Shown here: one piece after another, positions 7,361 to 15,927 of the stretch
Position numbering within the stretch: position 1 is the first letter of the stretch
How the letters are laid out: each line of letters begins with the position of its first letter
Assembly: GCA_965243165.1 (NCBI GenBank)
Contig: OZ251535.1
Span: forward strand, 124,001-188,000
Source: CATQHD01 sp965243165
GTDB taxonomy: Bacteria > Actinomycetota > Acidimicrobiia > Spongiisociales > Spongiisociaceae
Reading direction: 5' to 3'
DNA: 64,000 bases
The notes under the pieces: model-generated
What the model saw: only the letters and a program-made list of their open reading frames with translations
Databases searched by the model: none
What the model was told of the DNA's origin: nothing
Translations under genes and position numbers: made by a program

Positions 7361-9142
7361 CTATACGGCCTCCGGCGGGGCGGCGCCGTCCGCATCAGCC
7401 CCGGCGCCGGGAAGCGCCGCCCCCGCCGCCTCGCCGATCTCCACCGGCCGGACGGGGGCTTGGGGGGCGAAACCGGACATCTCGCCCAAGGGGGCGCCGC
7501 CCGCGGCGGCGGCCAGCGCCAGGACCGAAGGGCTGCAGTACCGCCCCTGGCACTTCCCCATCCCCGCCCGCGTCAATCGCTTGACCGCCCCCGCCGAAGC
7601 CGCCCCGCCGGAGGCGGCGGCGGTGATCTCCCCCAGGGTCACCGACTCGCACCGGCAGACCACCGTTTCGCGGTCGGCCAGCTGGGTGGTCAACGGGGCC
7701 GCCCGGTAGAGGCGGCGGAGGGCTTTCTGGAACCGCAGGTGGCGGCGCAGGTGTTTTTCCGCCCGGCGCACGAGGGCGGCTCGACCTTCCAGAGGCGCGG
7801 CCCCCAGGTCGGCCAGCACCTCGGCGCCCGCCAGGGCGCCCCGGGCCTGGGCGGCGTGGGCGCCTTCGACCCCTCCGGCGTCGCCCGGCGCCCACACCGA
7901 GGAGATCGAGGTGCGGCCGGTGCGGGTGCGGACCGTCGCCAGACTCCCCGTCTGCGGATCGAAATAGTGGCGGCATCCCAGAGCCCGGGGAATCTCGTTG
8001 GCGGGTATGAATCCGTACCCGAGGCAGACCGCATCGGCTTCTATCTCCCATTCTGTGCCCGGAATGCGGTTGCCCGACGGGTCGAGGGAGGCCGTCACCG
8101 CCGACTCCACCCTCCCGTCGCCCCGAATCTCGACCACGGAGCTGCGGTCGATGACCGGCACCCGGGCCCGGGCGAGGGCGGCCCGGTAGAAAAAGCCCTT
8201 GGCCGCCAGCTCGGGCGCCGAGAGGAGCAGACCGGCGCCCGCCGCCGGGTTGGCCCGCAGCCTCAGGTCGGCCTGCTCCACCAGAGCCGCCACCTCCACC
8301 CCGGCCCGCACCAGCTCGGCGGCGACCTGCAGGTTGAGCGGACCGTTGCCCGACATCAGCACCCGCTCCCCGGGCGCCGTCTGGCTGGAACGGAGCAGGG
8401 TCTGGGCGGCGCCTGTGGTCATCACCCCCGGAAGGGTCCAGCCGGGGATCGGGACTCCCCGCTCATGCGCCCCGGCGGCCAGCACCAAGCGCCGGGGCCG
8501 GAGAACCCACGAACACTCCTCCCCGCGGGCCGCCAGCAGATCAGGGCGGAACGCCCCCCAGACGGTTGCGCCGCCGACGACCGTGACCCCGGCGTCCAGC
8601 GCCCTCGCCGCCAGCTCCCGCCCGGCCCGGTATTGGCGGTCGAGGGCGGATTCGTCGATCCTCCGCTTCGGGCCGGGCTGCTTGAAGAACTGGCCGCCGA
8701 GCTTGGACCGCTCGTCCAAGAGAACCGCGTCCACCCCCCCTTCAGCGATCACGGCCGCCGCCGAGAGGCCGGCCGGCCCTCCCCCCACCACCAAGACCGA
8801 AGGGGCGAGCTCCCTGGTTTCCCGGACCCGGGGGCGGGATCCGGCGGGGGGCGGAGGCGGGCGGGCCGGCTGGCGGCCGACCGCCATGCCGTCCTCGGCT
8901 TCGATCATGCAGGCGAGCCGCCCCGCCCGGCCGTCGACCACCACCTCGCATTCGTGGCAGGCCCCCATTCCGCAGAAGACGCCCCGGCGGCTTCCGTCCC
9001 CCGCCTCTCTCAGGGCCAGCACTCCGGCGTCCGCCAGCGCCGCCGCCAGAGTGTCCCCGGCTCCGGCCGCAACAGCCCGGCCTTCGTAGGTGATCTGTAC
9101 GCCCCCCTCGGGGGGTCCGACCCCCCGTACTGCGGCCCGCAC
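7361..9142 (-). CDS. Fused [2Fe-2S] / FAD oxidoreductase (HcnA-HcnB-like, alpha plus gamma subunits in one chain)
   Basis: 593 residues. The N-terminus is a plant-type 2Fe-2S domain with Cys57, 62, 65 and 78 (CGMGACHEC...LAC). A proline-rich linker (90-105) leads to a pyridine-nucleotide-disulfide oxidoreductase domain with GGGPAG at 120-125. A C-terminal BFD-like 2Fe-2S domain has Cys496, 498, 531 and 536. In hydrogen cyanide synthase, octopine/nopaline oxidase and D-hydroxyproline dehydrogenase these domains are split over two small and large subunits and work with a DadA-like catalytic subunit. Here two are joined. The catalytic partner could be the FAD protein at 14021-15175. It is in an operon after gcvPB (7-base gap). 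Confidence 0.8.
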   Translation of the reverse strand: MRAAVRGVGPPEGGVQITYEGRAVAAGAGDTLAAALADAGVLALREAGDGSRRGVFCGMGACHECEVVVDGRAGRLACMIEAEDGMAVGRQPARPPPPPAGSRPRVRETRELAPSVLVVGGGPAGLSAAAVIAEGGVDAVLLDERSKLGGQFFKQPGPKRRIDESALDRQYRAGRELAARALDAGVTVVGGATVWGAFRPDLLAARGEECSWVLRPRRLVLAAGAHERGVPIPGWTLPGVMTTGAAQTLLRSSQTAPGERVLMSGNGPLNLQVAAELVRAGVEVAALVEQADLRLRANPAAGAGLLLSAPELAAKGFFYRAALARARVPVIDRSSVVEIRGDGRVESAVTASLDPSGNRIPGTEWEIEADAVCLGYGFIPANEIPRALGCRHYFDPQTGSLATVRTRTGRTSISSVWAPGDAGGVEGAHAAQARGALAGAEVLADLGAAPLEGRAALVRRAEKHLRRHLRFQKALRRLYRAAPLTTQLADRETVVCRCESVTLGEITAAASGGAASAGAVKRLTRAGMGKCQGRYCSPSVLALAAAAGGAPLGEMSGFAPQAPVRPVEIGEAAGAALPGAGADADGAAPPEAV

Positions 9143-9149
9143 CGGCCGG

Positions 9150-10718
9150 TCAGCCCTCGGAAGGCGCGGCGGCGGCTCCGCTTCCGTGCTTGCGCCGGTA
9201 GGCGCGCCAAGTGGTGGCCCACTTCTCCGGATCGTCGAGGCCCGATCCTTCGAGGCGGTGGATGGGCTGGTTGTGCGGGGCGGTCTTGACGAGCTCGGGG
9301 TTGGTGCGGGCCTCCTCGCAGACGGCGGCGATCACGTCGATCCAGTAGTCCAGGTCTTCGATCGACCACATCTCCCCCGCTTCCGGCGTGAACGGCTCCG
9401 GAATGAACCACGGCTCGTGGCTCATCCAGTAGGCGTCGACGCCGTAGTCGACCATCCGGTTCTGGACGTCGACCGTGGTAACCCCGGTCTCCTCGGTCAG
9501 TTCCCCCAGGCTGTAGCGGGTCATCTCCATGCGGTATTTCCCGAGGTGGGGGAGCCCCTTGGAAACACCCGGGATCTGAAGCAGGCGGGTCTCCATGTAG
9601 TTGTTGGCCAGCAGGGACAGGTCGGCCGCCTCCTTGACCCCCTCCGCCCCCATGGCCCGCAGCCAGGCGTAAGCCTTGACGATCACCGGGATGTTGCCCA
9701 GATACTCCCGCACCTGGGTTGCCCGGGCCTCCCCGGCCGCCTCGACCGCATATCCGCCGCCCCGCTTCACCACGACGGGGGCGGTCAGGTAGGGGGCCAG
9801 CTCGCTGACGCATCCGTAGGCGCCGACCGCCGGGCCGCCCCCGGCCTTGGGGGCGCCGAAGGTCTTGTGCAGCATCATCATGCAGGCGTCGAAACCGAGC
9901 TCTGCGGCGCGGATCCGCCCCATGACCCCGTTGAAGTTGGCGTGGTCGTAGAAGCAGAGGCCCCCCACCCCGTGCACTATGTCCACCCACTCCTTTATAT
10001 GCGGGTTGTAGATGCCTATGTCGTCCGGGTTGTTGACCATCAAGGCCGCCGTTCTCTCCGACGCGACCGAGCGGAGGGCCTCCACGGAGGCGTACCCCTC
10101 GCTCTCGAGCGGAAGGGTGATGACGTCGAAACCGGCGGCGGCGGCGGTGGCCGGATTGCAGGGGTGGGCCTGGGCGGTGGTGATGATCTCCCTCCGCTGG
10201 GAGAGGTTCCCCGCCGCCTGGTGGTAGGCCCGGGCCACGGTCGCATGCAGGAAGGCGGCGTCGGCGCCCCCGCCCGGCTGGAACACGAAACGGTCCATGC
10301 CGGTGAGCTCCTGAAGCATCTCGTCGAGGCCGTGTATCACCTCGAGGGTGCCCTGCAGAGAGGCGGGGTCCTGATCCGGGTGGGTGTCGGCCACCATCGG
10401 CATGCGGGCGGCCGCCTCCGCCGCCCTCGGGTTGTACTTCATGGTGCAGGTGCCGAAGAGGCTGATCCCCATCATCCCCAGGGTCTCCTGCGACAGGTGC
10501 AGGTAATGGCGGAGCACCTCGGGCTCGGACAGTTCCGGCAATTCGGGGGCCTCCCGGCGGCGAAGCGCCTCGGGGACCAGATCCTCGGCGGGGCCTTCCG
10601 CCTCGAACTCCGGCTCGTCGTCCGGAAACAGCATCCCGCGCCGGCCCGGCGCCCCCATTTCCATCACCATCGGCTCGTCCCACACCGCCGCGTGGTATCT
10701 CCTCAAGCCGTTCTTCAT
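9150..10718 (-). CDS. gcvPB: Glycine dehydrogenase (decarboxylating) subunit 2
   Basis: 522 residues. It carries the PLP domain of the glycine cleavage P-protein: GTCTMKYNPR, the glycine-rich PGGGADAA loop, a THPDQD segment and the PLP lysine region LHKTFGAPKAGGG (Lys285). It decarboxylates glycine and passes the aminomethyl group to lipoyl-GcvH. The start ATG at 10718 overlaps the gcvPA stop in ATGA, so the two subunits are translationally coupled. No gcvT or gcvH is in the window. The frame stays open far upstream of this ATG, but that extension is antisense to gcvPA coding sequence and was not used. Confidence 0.9.
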   Translation of the reverse strand: MKNGLRRYHAAVWDEPMVMEMGAPGRRGMLFPDDEPEFEAEGPAEDLVPEALRRREAPELPELSEPEVLRHYLHLSQETLGMMGISLFGTCTMKYNPRAAEAAARMPMVADTHPDQDPASLQGTLEVIHGLDEMLQELTGMDRFVFQPGGGADAAFLHATVARAYHQAAGNLSQRREIITTAQAHPCNPATAAAAGFDVITLPLESEGYASVEALRSVASERTAALMVNNPDDIGIYNPHIKEWVDIVHGVGGLCFYDHANFNGVMGRIRAAELGFDACMMMLHKTFGAPKAGGGPAVGAYGCVSELAPYLTAPVVVKRGGGYAVEAAGEARATQVREYLGNIPVIVKAYAWLRAMGAEGVKEAADLSLLANNYMETRLLQIPGVSKGLPHLGKYRMEMTRYSLGELTEETGVTTVDVQNRMVDYGVDAYWMSHEPWFIPEPFTPEAGEMWSIEDLDYWIDVIAAVCEEARTNPELVKTAPHNQPIHRLEGSGLDDPEKWATTWRAYRRKHGSGAAAAPSEG

Positions 10719-12094
10719 GCGCCCGCCGCCGCCGCCAACGCCGCCGCCAGCCGGTCGATGTCGCGGCGGGTGTGGACTTCGGTCACGCAGTAGAGGGCGC
10801 TCTGGCCCAGGCCGGGGAAGTCGCCGCTCAAGTCCCGGCCGCCGAATATGCCCTTCTCCCTCAGCCGGCTGTTCACCTCGGCCGCCGAGAGGCCGGCCCG
10901 GTCGAAACGGACCACGAACTCCTTGAAGAAACCGGTCGGCCACACCACCGACACCGCAGGGATCTCGGCGATCCGCCGGGCCGCATAGTGGCTGCGCCGG
11001 AGGACGGCGCGGCCCAGCTCCTCGAAGCCCGACGGGCCGAGCAGGGCCAGGTAGGCGGCGTTGGCTATCGTCCAGAGGTAGACCGAGTTGCCGGTCCAGT
11101 CCTTGCCGTCCTCGCGCGACCCGTAGGAGCTCTGCTGGAACAGGGTCAGCCCGAAGGCCCGCTCGCCTTCCTCGATCGTGTCGGTGAGGCTGACCTGGAG
11201 GGTCGGGTACTCCCGCGCGTAGCGTTCCTCGTCCCTGGTTGCGATGAAGCCCCCCACGCCGCCGCCGCCGTTCATGTGGATGCCGAGCGGCTGGGTGGAA
11301 CCGACCGCGATGTCGGCTCCGTAGGCGGACGGCGGGGCGATCACCCCCAGCGAGACCGGGTCGACCCCGACCACCGCCTCGGCCCCCCGGCCCCGCGCCA
11401 GCGCGCAGACGGCCGCCGCCTGATCCTCGATCACCCCCAGATAGGAGGGGTTCTCGAAGTAGACGGCGGCGGTCTCCCGGTCGAGTTTGGCGTCGAGGTC
11501 GGCCAGGTCGAGGCGCCCGGTCTGCGGGTCGTACCCCACCGCCTCCAGCTCGAGGTGCCCTTCCTGCTCGGGAAACCCGCAGTAGGTGCGCGCCACGTCG
11601 AGGCGCTGCGGGTCCATGAGGGCGGGAACCAACACCCGGCGCCGTCCGGTCATACGCGCCGCCATCCGCAGCGCGTGGCCGGCGGCCGCTCCCCAGCTGT
11701 ACACCGGCAGCCCCACGAAGTCCATGCCGACCAGCTCGCCGAGCTGGCTGGCGAACTCGAACCAGGCCTGGTTGCGGCCCAGGTCGGACGACGGGGTCCC
11801 CCATACGGAGGTGAGGAACTCGCTTCGGGACCATATTTCGTCGCAGACCGCCGGCACGTGGTGCTGCCAGACGCCTCCCCCCAGGAAGCTGAGGTTGTCC
11901 TCGCACGTCTCGTTCTGGCCGAGAACATCGAGGAGGTGCCGCTTCAGCTCGACCTCGGAGGCGAGCGGAGGGGGCAGTTGGAACCGGCGGCGGGTCAGAT
12001 GCTCATCGGGGATCTGCTCGAAGAGCCGGTCGACGCCGGGGGCGCCGATGGCCTCGAGCATCCGCTTCTTGGCCTCGGCGGTCGAGTTGGCCAT
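10715..12094 (-). CDS. gcvPA: Glycine dehydrogenase (decarboxylating) subunit 1
   Basis: 459 residues, typical of the split P-protein alpha subunit. Recognisable blocks are FLGGGVWQHHVPAV near the N-terminus, YSWGAAAGHALRMA, VYFENPSYLGVIED, QPLGIHMNGGGGVGG and FFKEFVVRF. It has no PLP lysine of its own and pairs with GcvPB. I chose the ATG at 12094 because it gives the family length and the N-terminal MANSTAEAKKRMLEAIG. A GTG at 12115 is an alternative. It is the first gene of the operon, and a TATAAT hexamer lies about 70 bases upstream. It diverges from the NAD-kinase-like gene. Confidence 0.9.
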   Translation of the reverse strand: MANSTAEAKKRMLEAIGAPGVDRLFEQIPDEHLTRRRFQLPPPLASEVELKRHLLDVLGQNETCEDNLSFLGGGVWQHHVPAVCDEIWSRSEFLTSVWGTPSSDLGRNQAWFEFASQLGELVGMDFVGLPVYSWGAAAGHALRMAARMTGRRRVLVPALMDPQRLDVARTYCGFPEQEGHLELEAVGYDPQTGRLDLADLDAKLDRETAAVYFENPSYLGVIEDQAAAVCALARGRGAEAVVGVDPVSLGVIAPPSAYGADIAVGSTQPLGIHMNGGGGVGGFIATRDEERYAREYPTLQVSLTDTIEEGERAFGLTLFQQSSYGSREDGKDWTGNSVYLWTIANAAYLALLGPSGFEELGRAVLRRSHYAARRIAEIPAVSVVWPTGFFKEFVVRFDRAGLSAAEVNSRLREKGIFGGRDLSGDFPGLGQSALYCVTEVHTRRDIDRLAAALAAAAGA

Positions 12095-12160
12095 GTATGG
12101 ATGGGCTCTGGTCACTCCGGTCGGCCTTTCGGATTCTGCGGCTGCTCCCGAACGGAGGGC

Positions 12161-12166
12161 ATTATA
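12161..12166 (-). promoter_or_regulatory. Probable -10 element of the gcvPA operon
   Basis: On the minus strand this reads TATAAT, a perfect -10 hexamer in otherwise GC-rich DNA. It lies about 67 bases upstream of the gcvPA ATG. No good -35 hexamer is seen 16-18 bases further up. The short divergent gap (12095-12256) has no recognisable glycine riboswitch. Confidence 0.4.
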
Positions 12167-12256
12167 GTTGCGGACGATGCGGCGGAGGCGCCCGATGGTG
12201 AGAAACCGAGCGGCCGAACGAAGCCGCCGCCCCGCCCCTGCCCCGGTTGCCGCCCC

Positions 12257-13408
12257 ATGAGCGGCTGCCCCAACCCCGGCCCCTCTTGCGGCGGAGAAGG
12301 CCGCCCGAACCGGATCCGGCCGGGGCTGATCATCAACCCGATCGCGGGGATGGGCGGCGCCGTCGGCCTGCACGGAACCGACGGGGATTCCTACCGGCGG
12401 GCCGAGGAACTGGGGGCCGCCCCCATCGCCGAGAAGAGGGCCGCCCGGGCGCTGCACCGCCTGGCTTCCGCCCTTCCGAACCTCTGTGTGCTGGCCGCCT
12501 CGGGGAAGATGGGCGAGGACGCGGCCCGGCGCGCCGGTTTCTGCGTCGAGGCCGTTCCGGTGCGGCCCCAGCCGACCGCCGCCGAGGACACCAAACGCGC
12601 CGCCCGGGCGATGAAATCCGCAGGGGCGCCCCTGATCCTCTTCGCCGGGGGCGACGGCACCGCCCGCGACGTCACGGCGGCGGTGGGGCCTGAAACGCCG
12701 ATCCTGGGAATCCCGACCGGGGTGAAGATGCATTCGGCGGTGTTCGGCGCGACGCCGGAAGCGGCGGGGGCCATGGCCGCCCGGTTCGTCAAGTCGCCCG
12801 GCCGGGTGCCGGTGCTCCCCCGGGAGGTGCTCGACGCCGGCGGGCGGGGCGGAGTGGCCGAGTTCTCGGTCGCCTCGGTCCCCTACGTACGCGATCTCCT
12901 GCAGCCGGGCAAGGCCTCGGCGGCGGTCGGGGGCGGCTTTCAGATCGACCGCCTCTGCGCCGAGCTGGCCGCCGGGTTGGATCCCGGCCGCCTGTATGTG
13001 ATCGGACCGGGTACCACCGCCAAACGCATCCTCGACCATCTCAGCCTCGGCGGCAATGCGGCCGGCGTGGACGCGGTGTTGGACGGAGAAATCGTTCTCT
13101 CCGACGCCTCCGAGTCACAGCTCCTCGAGCTGCTGAAAACGGGGCGGCCCGCCGCCGTCTTCCTCGGGGTCATAGGCGGCCAGGGGTTTCTCCTGGGCCG
13201 CGGCAACCAGCAGATAAGCCCGGCGGTGATCGAACGGGCCGGCGAAGAGAACGTCCTGATCCTCGCCGACGAGCAAAAGGTGCGCAGCCTCGATCCGCCC
13301 GTCCTCCGAGTCGACACCGGCGTGGAAACCCCGAGGCCGGTGATGCTGGGCTACCGCCGGGTGCACACCGGGCCGGGCCGCAGCATCGTGATGAAGGTCG
13401 TAGCCTGA
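12257..13408 (+). CDS. ATP-NAD kinase family protein (COG3199-like)
   Basis: 383 residues from ATG 12257. Family members usually begin close to the strand GLIINPIAGMGG (residues 25-36 here), so the first 20 residues, which are Cys/Pro-rich, may be an extension or a wrong start. No clear ribosome site helps the choice. The diagnostic nucleotide-binding motif FAGGDGTARDV is present, with ILGIPTGVKMHSAVF and a C-terminal GGQGFLLGRGNQQISP block. NAD kinases of this group phosphorylate NAD, or act on other small diphosphates. The gene is monocistronic, diverges from gcvPA and is followed by a family B repeat. Confidence 0.8.
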   Translation: MSGCPNPGPSCGGEGRPNRIRPGLIINPIAGMGGAVGLHGTDGDSYRRAEELGAAPIAEKRAARALHRLASALPNLCVLAASGKMGEDAARRAGFCVEAVPVRPQPTAAEDTKRAARAMKSAGAPLILFAGGDGTARDVTAAVGPETPILGIPTGVKMHSAVFGATPEAAGAMAARFVKSPGRVPVLPREVLDAGGRGGVAEFSVASVPYVRDLLQPGKASAAVGGGFQIDRLCAELAAGLDPGRLYVIGPGTTAKRILDHLSLGGNAAGVDAVLDGEIVLSDASESQLLELLKTGRPAAVFLGVIGGQGFLLGRGNQQISPAVIERAGEENVLILADEQKVRSLDPPVLRVDTGVETPRPVMLGYRRVHTGPGRSIVMKVVA

Positions 13409-13414
13409 GCGCCG

Positions 13415-14024
13415 CCCCGCAAAGGCCAAGAAGCCCGGTTCGCCGCCCTCGCCTCGACGAGACGGGCATGTCAACCGAGATGAGCCCAGCGGTTGGACGA
13501 GGCGTGCGGCGAGATTCCGCCTTGAACGCCGCTTCCGAGCCTGACCCCGATCTGGGCCCCCCGAGTGAGGCCGGAGGATCGAAGCGGCGAGTCCGCGAAA
13601 GATTTCCGAACATACCCCTAGCCGGAAGCCCCGAATTTCGGTATACCTATTGGGCTGAAGCACAAACACCGCCGCGAGTTCTGGAGAGGGCGGCGGTCAG
13701 AAACGGATCCCGTTCTGCCCAGCCCTTCGGGCCGGGGGCGGCCTCGTGCGGCCCGGCGGATTTCGTTCAAGGAGGCGGCGGCGGGGGATGGGCCCGGGTT
13801 TGCCGGCGGAGAGGGGCCGATTTTCGCGATCTTGGGGGCGTTTGGGTTGGAATCGAACTTCAGAACCATCATGATTGCACCAGGTTCTTGTCAGAACGTA
13901 TTTGCGGTCAGCCGGGAGCAGGCGGCCAGTTCAGAACCATCATGATTGCACCAGGTTCTTGTCGGTGCGGCCGCAGCAGCAACGGCGCAGGCTCGGAGGG
14001 CAACCCTTGGAACTGCCCGTCTAG
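13415..14024 (-). repeat. Dispersed repeat family B, copy 2 (near full length)
   Basis: About 610 bases in inverted orientation relative to copies 1 and 5. The right end is CCTTGGAACTGCCCGTCTAG (14005-14024), the family terminus. The core carries GAAGCCCCGAATTTCGGTAT, the GCGGCGGT/ACCGCCGC hairpin arms in diverged form, and CGGCGGATTTCGTTCAAGG. Near the right end a 34-base segment beginning TTCAGAACCATC is present twice (13859-13892 and 13930-13963), a 71-base tandem partial duplication. The terminal CTAG contains the stop codon of the FAD oxidoreductase gene at 14021. The copy fills the 612-base gap between genes. Confidence 0.8.
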
Positions 14025-15175
14025 AAACGGTCGAGGGCGAAGGGGGCCAGGTCGATTTCGCTCGGAAGGCCGAGGGCGAGCCGGGCCAATACTTTGCCCA
14101 GCAAGGGTCCGGCGGTCAGGCCCAGGTGGGGGTAGACCCCGAGCACCAGCCCCGGAGGGCCCGGCGCGGCCGCGATCGGAATCAGGTCGGGAGTCCCCAG
14201 GCCCGTTCCGGCCCAGGTCCTGATCAGGCGCACCCCCGCCAGCGACGGCGCCACCTCGAGCGCGGTCCTCATGTTGGCGGCCAGGTTGTGGGGGTTGACC
14301 TTCGGCCGGCCGGAAACGGGGTCGATGTCGGCCTCCCACCCGCCTCCGATGAGGAGGTTGCCGGCTTTGGCCTGTTTGAAGGTCAGCCTGCCGCCCGCGT
14401 AGTAGACCAAATGATGCACCAAGGGCGCCAGCGGTTCGGTGGCGGCGGCCTGCGCCGGTTCGTCGAAGACGGGGATCGGCCGGCCCCATAGATGCGAGAA
14501 GCGGTTGACGCCGTTGCCGGCGGCCAGCACCACCCGCTCCGCGGCCGCCCTTCCCGAAGCCGTAACCGCGGTGAACCGCCCCTTCTCCCATTCCAGGCCG
14601 GTCACCGGCGTGTTGATCCTGATCACCGCCCCCCGCTCCGCCGCGGCGCGGGCGAAGGCCGGAGCGGCCGCCATGGGGTTGGCCTTGCCCTCCCGCAGGC
14701 AGAGCTGGGCGCCGGCCATCGAATCGGAGACGTAGGGGGCCGCCCGCTGCAGATCGGCCGGGCCGAGCAGATGCGAATCCACCCCCGCCGACCTCTCGAC
14801 CGTGACCTTGCGTTCTATGACCCGCATCTGTTCGGAGGTCTCCGCGATCAACAGACCGCCGTTGAGGGAAACCTCGAGGTCGGCGCCCAGCTCGGCGCCC
14901 AGGCTTCTCCACATCTCCTGGGAGTCGACCAGGAACCTCAAGGCCGGCAGAAAGCGGCGCGCCCACTGCTCCCCCCTCGCCTCGAACTGGTCGATCTGTA
15001 TCTGGCCGTGAAGGCTGCCTGCGTTCCTTCCCGAGGCGCGGGTGTTCAGGTCGAACTCCTCCAGGAGCAGCACGTCGGCGCCGTAACCGGCGAGGTGCCA
15101 GGCCGCCGAGCAGCCGGTTATCCCCCCGCCGATCACCAGAACATCCCAATGTTCAGCCCCGGCGCCCCCGCTCAT
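14021..15175 (-). CDS. FAD-dependent oxidoreductase (DadA/glycine-oxidase-like)
   Basis: 384 residues. It has an N-terminal FAD-binding VLVIGGGITGCSAAWHL (GGGITG at 16-21), ASGRNAGSLHGQIQ, a mid-chain VVLAAGNGVNRF and a C-terminal WAGTGLGTPDLIPI with a GVYPHLGLTAGPLLG motif, as in D-amino-acid dehydrogenases and sarcosine/glycine oxidases. It would oxidise a secondary or D-amino acid with FAD. It may be the catalytic partner of the HcnAB-like protein at 7361-9142. Its ATG overlaps the stop of the CoA-transferase beta gene (ATGA), so it is coupled to that pathway. Its stop codon TAG lies in the CTAG end of a family B repeat, so the original C-terminus may have been altered by the insertion. 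Confidence 0.82.
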   Translation of the reverse strand: MSGGAGAEHWDVLVIGGGITGCSAAWHLAGYGADVLLLEEFDLNTRASGRNAGSLHGQIQIDQFEARGEQWARRFLPALRFLVDSQEMWRSLGAELGADLEVSLNGGLLIAETSEQMRVIERKVTVERSAGVDSHLLGPADLQRAAPYVSDSMAGAQLCLREGKANPMAAAPAFARAAAERGAVIRINTPVTGLEWEKGRFTAVTASGRAAAERVVLAAGNGVNRFSHLWGRPIPVFDEPAQAAATEPLAPLVHHLVYYAGGRLTFKQAKAGNLLIGGGWEADIDPVSGRPKVNPHNLAANMRTALEVAPSLAGVRLIRTWAGTGLGTPDLIPIAAAPGPPGLVLGVYPHLGLTAGPLLGKVLARLALGLPSEIDLAPFALDRF

Positions 15176-15927
15176 TCGGCGTTCTTGAGGGCGCGCAGAA
15201 CCTCCAGCTCTTCCTGGGTGGGGGGCGGGGTTTCCTCGAGGCCGGGGGAGATGCGGAGCGGCCACCCCGTCTCCCGCTGCACGTCCTCGACGGTCACGCC
15301 GGGATGAACCGCAGCCAGGGCGAGTTCCCGTTCCTCGGGGTGGGGTTCGAGGATCCCCAGGTCGGTGATGACGGTGCGGGGCCCGGCTCCGGTCAACCCG
15401 AGTTCCCGCCTGGTTTCCGGCCTTTCGCCCAGGCCCACCGTGGTGAGGAAGTCGAGCCGGGGAACGAAAGCCCGCGCCCGGTGCCGCATGATCACCGTGA
15501 CCTCCCGGCAGAACGACGCTATCTCGGGGGCGCCGCCCGCGCCGGGCAGACGGACGGCCGGGTTCCGGTAGTCGTCTCCGATGACGGTGGTGTTGAGGTT
15601 GCCCATCCGGTCGATCTGGGCCGACGACAGGTACCCCATATCGATCCGGCCCCCTTGGAGCCAGTAGTTGAAGATCTCGACCACCGGAACCACCGCGTCG
15701 GCCGTTTCGGCCAGCTCCCCGTCGCCGATGGACAGGGGGAGGCGGGTGGGCTTGCTCCCCAGCACCCCCGACTCGTAGATGAGGAACAGATTCGGCGCGT
15801 GGAGGGCCCGGGCCAGGTTGGCGACCGTGCTGGGAAGGCCGATCCCTACGAAACACGACATGCCGTCTCGGAGGCTGCGCGCCCCCGCCACCGCCATGAT
15901 CTCCTCGGAGGTCCAAGAGCGGCTCAC
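15172..15927 (-). CDS. CoA-transferase family I, beta subunit
   Basis: 251 residues from a GTG at 15927 that overlaps the alpha-subunit stop (GTGA). It carries CFVGIGLPSTVANLA, LFLIYESGVLGSKP and FNYWLQGGRIDMGYLSSAQID, typical of glutaconate/3-oxoacid CoA-transferase beta chains. Glu52 in YESG is at the position of the catalytic glutamate that forms the CoA thioester. The closest alternatives are glutaconate CoA-transferase GctB and the IpdB subunit of the steroid ring hydrolase. The conserved Glu favours a genuine transferase, but I cannot settle it by eye. Confidence 0.82.
   Translation of the reverse strand: MSRSWTSEEIMAVAGARSLRDGMSCFVGIGLPSTVANLARALHAPNLFLIYESGVLGSKPTRLPLSIGDGELAETADAVVPVVEIFNYWLQGGRIDMGYLSSAQIDRMGNLNTTVIGDDYRNPAVRLPGAGGAPEIASFCREVTVIMRHRARAFVPRLDFLTTVGLGERPETRRELGLTGAGPRTVITDLGILEPHPEERELALAAVHPGVTVEDVQRETGWPLRISPGLEETPPPTQEELEVLRALKNAE

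Noticed and set aside
6725..9289. Long open frames on the strand opposite to known genes (for example 6725-9289, 9090-10793, 10772-12256, 19920-22523, 25736-28552, 28413-30710)
   Set aside because: They are antisense to clear enzyme, transporter or gyrase genes, are rich in His, Arg, Gly and Pro, show no domain, and arise because GC-rich coding DNA has few stop codons in other frames.
12095..12256. Glycine riboswitch in front of gcvPA
   Set aside because: The gap is short and no conserved aptamer segments are seen; only a TATAAT hexamer stands out.
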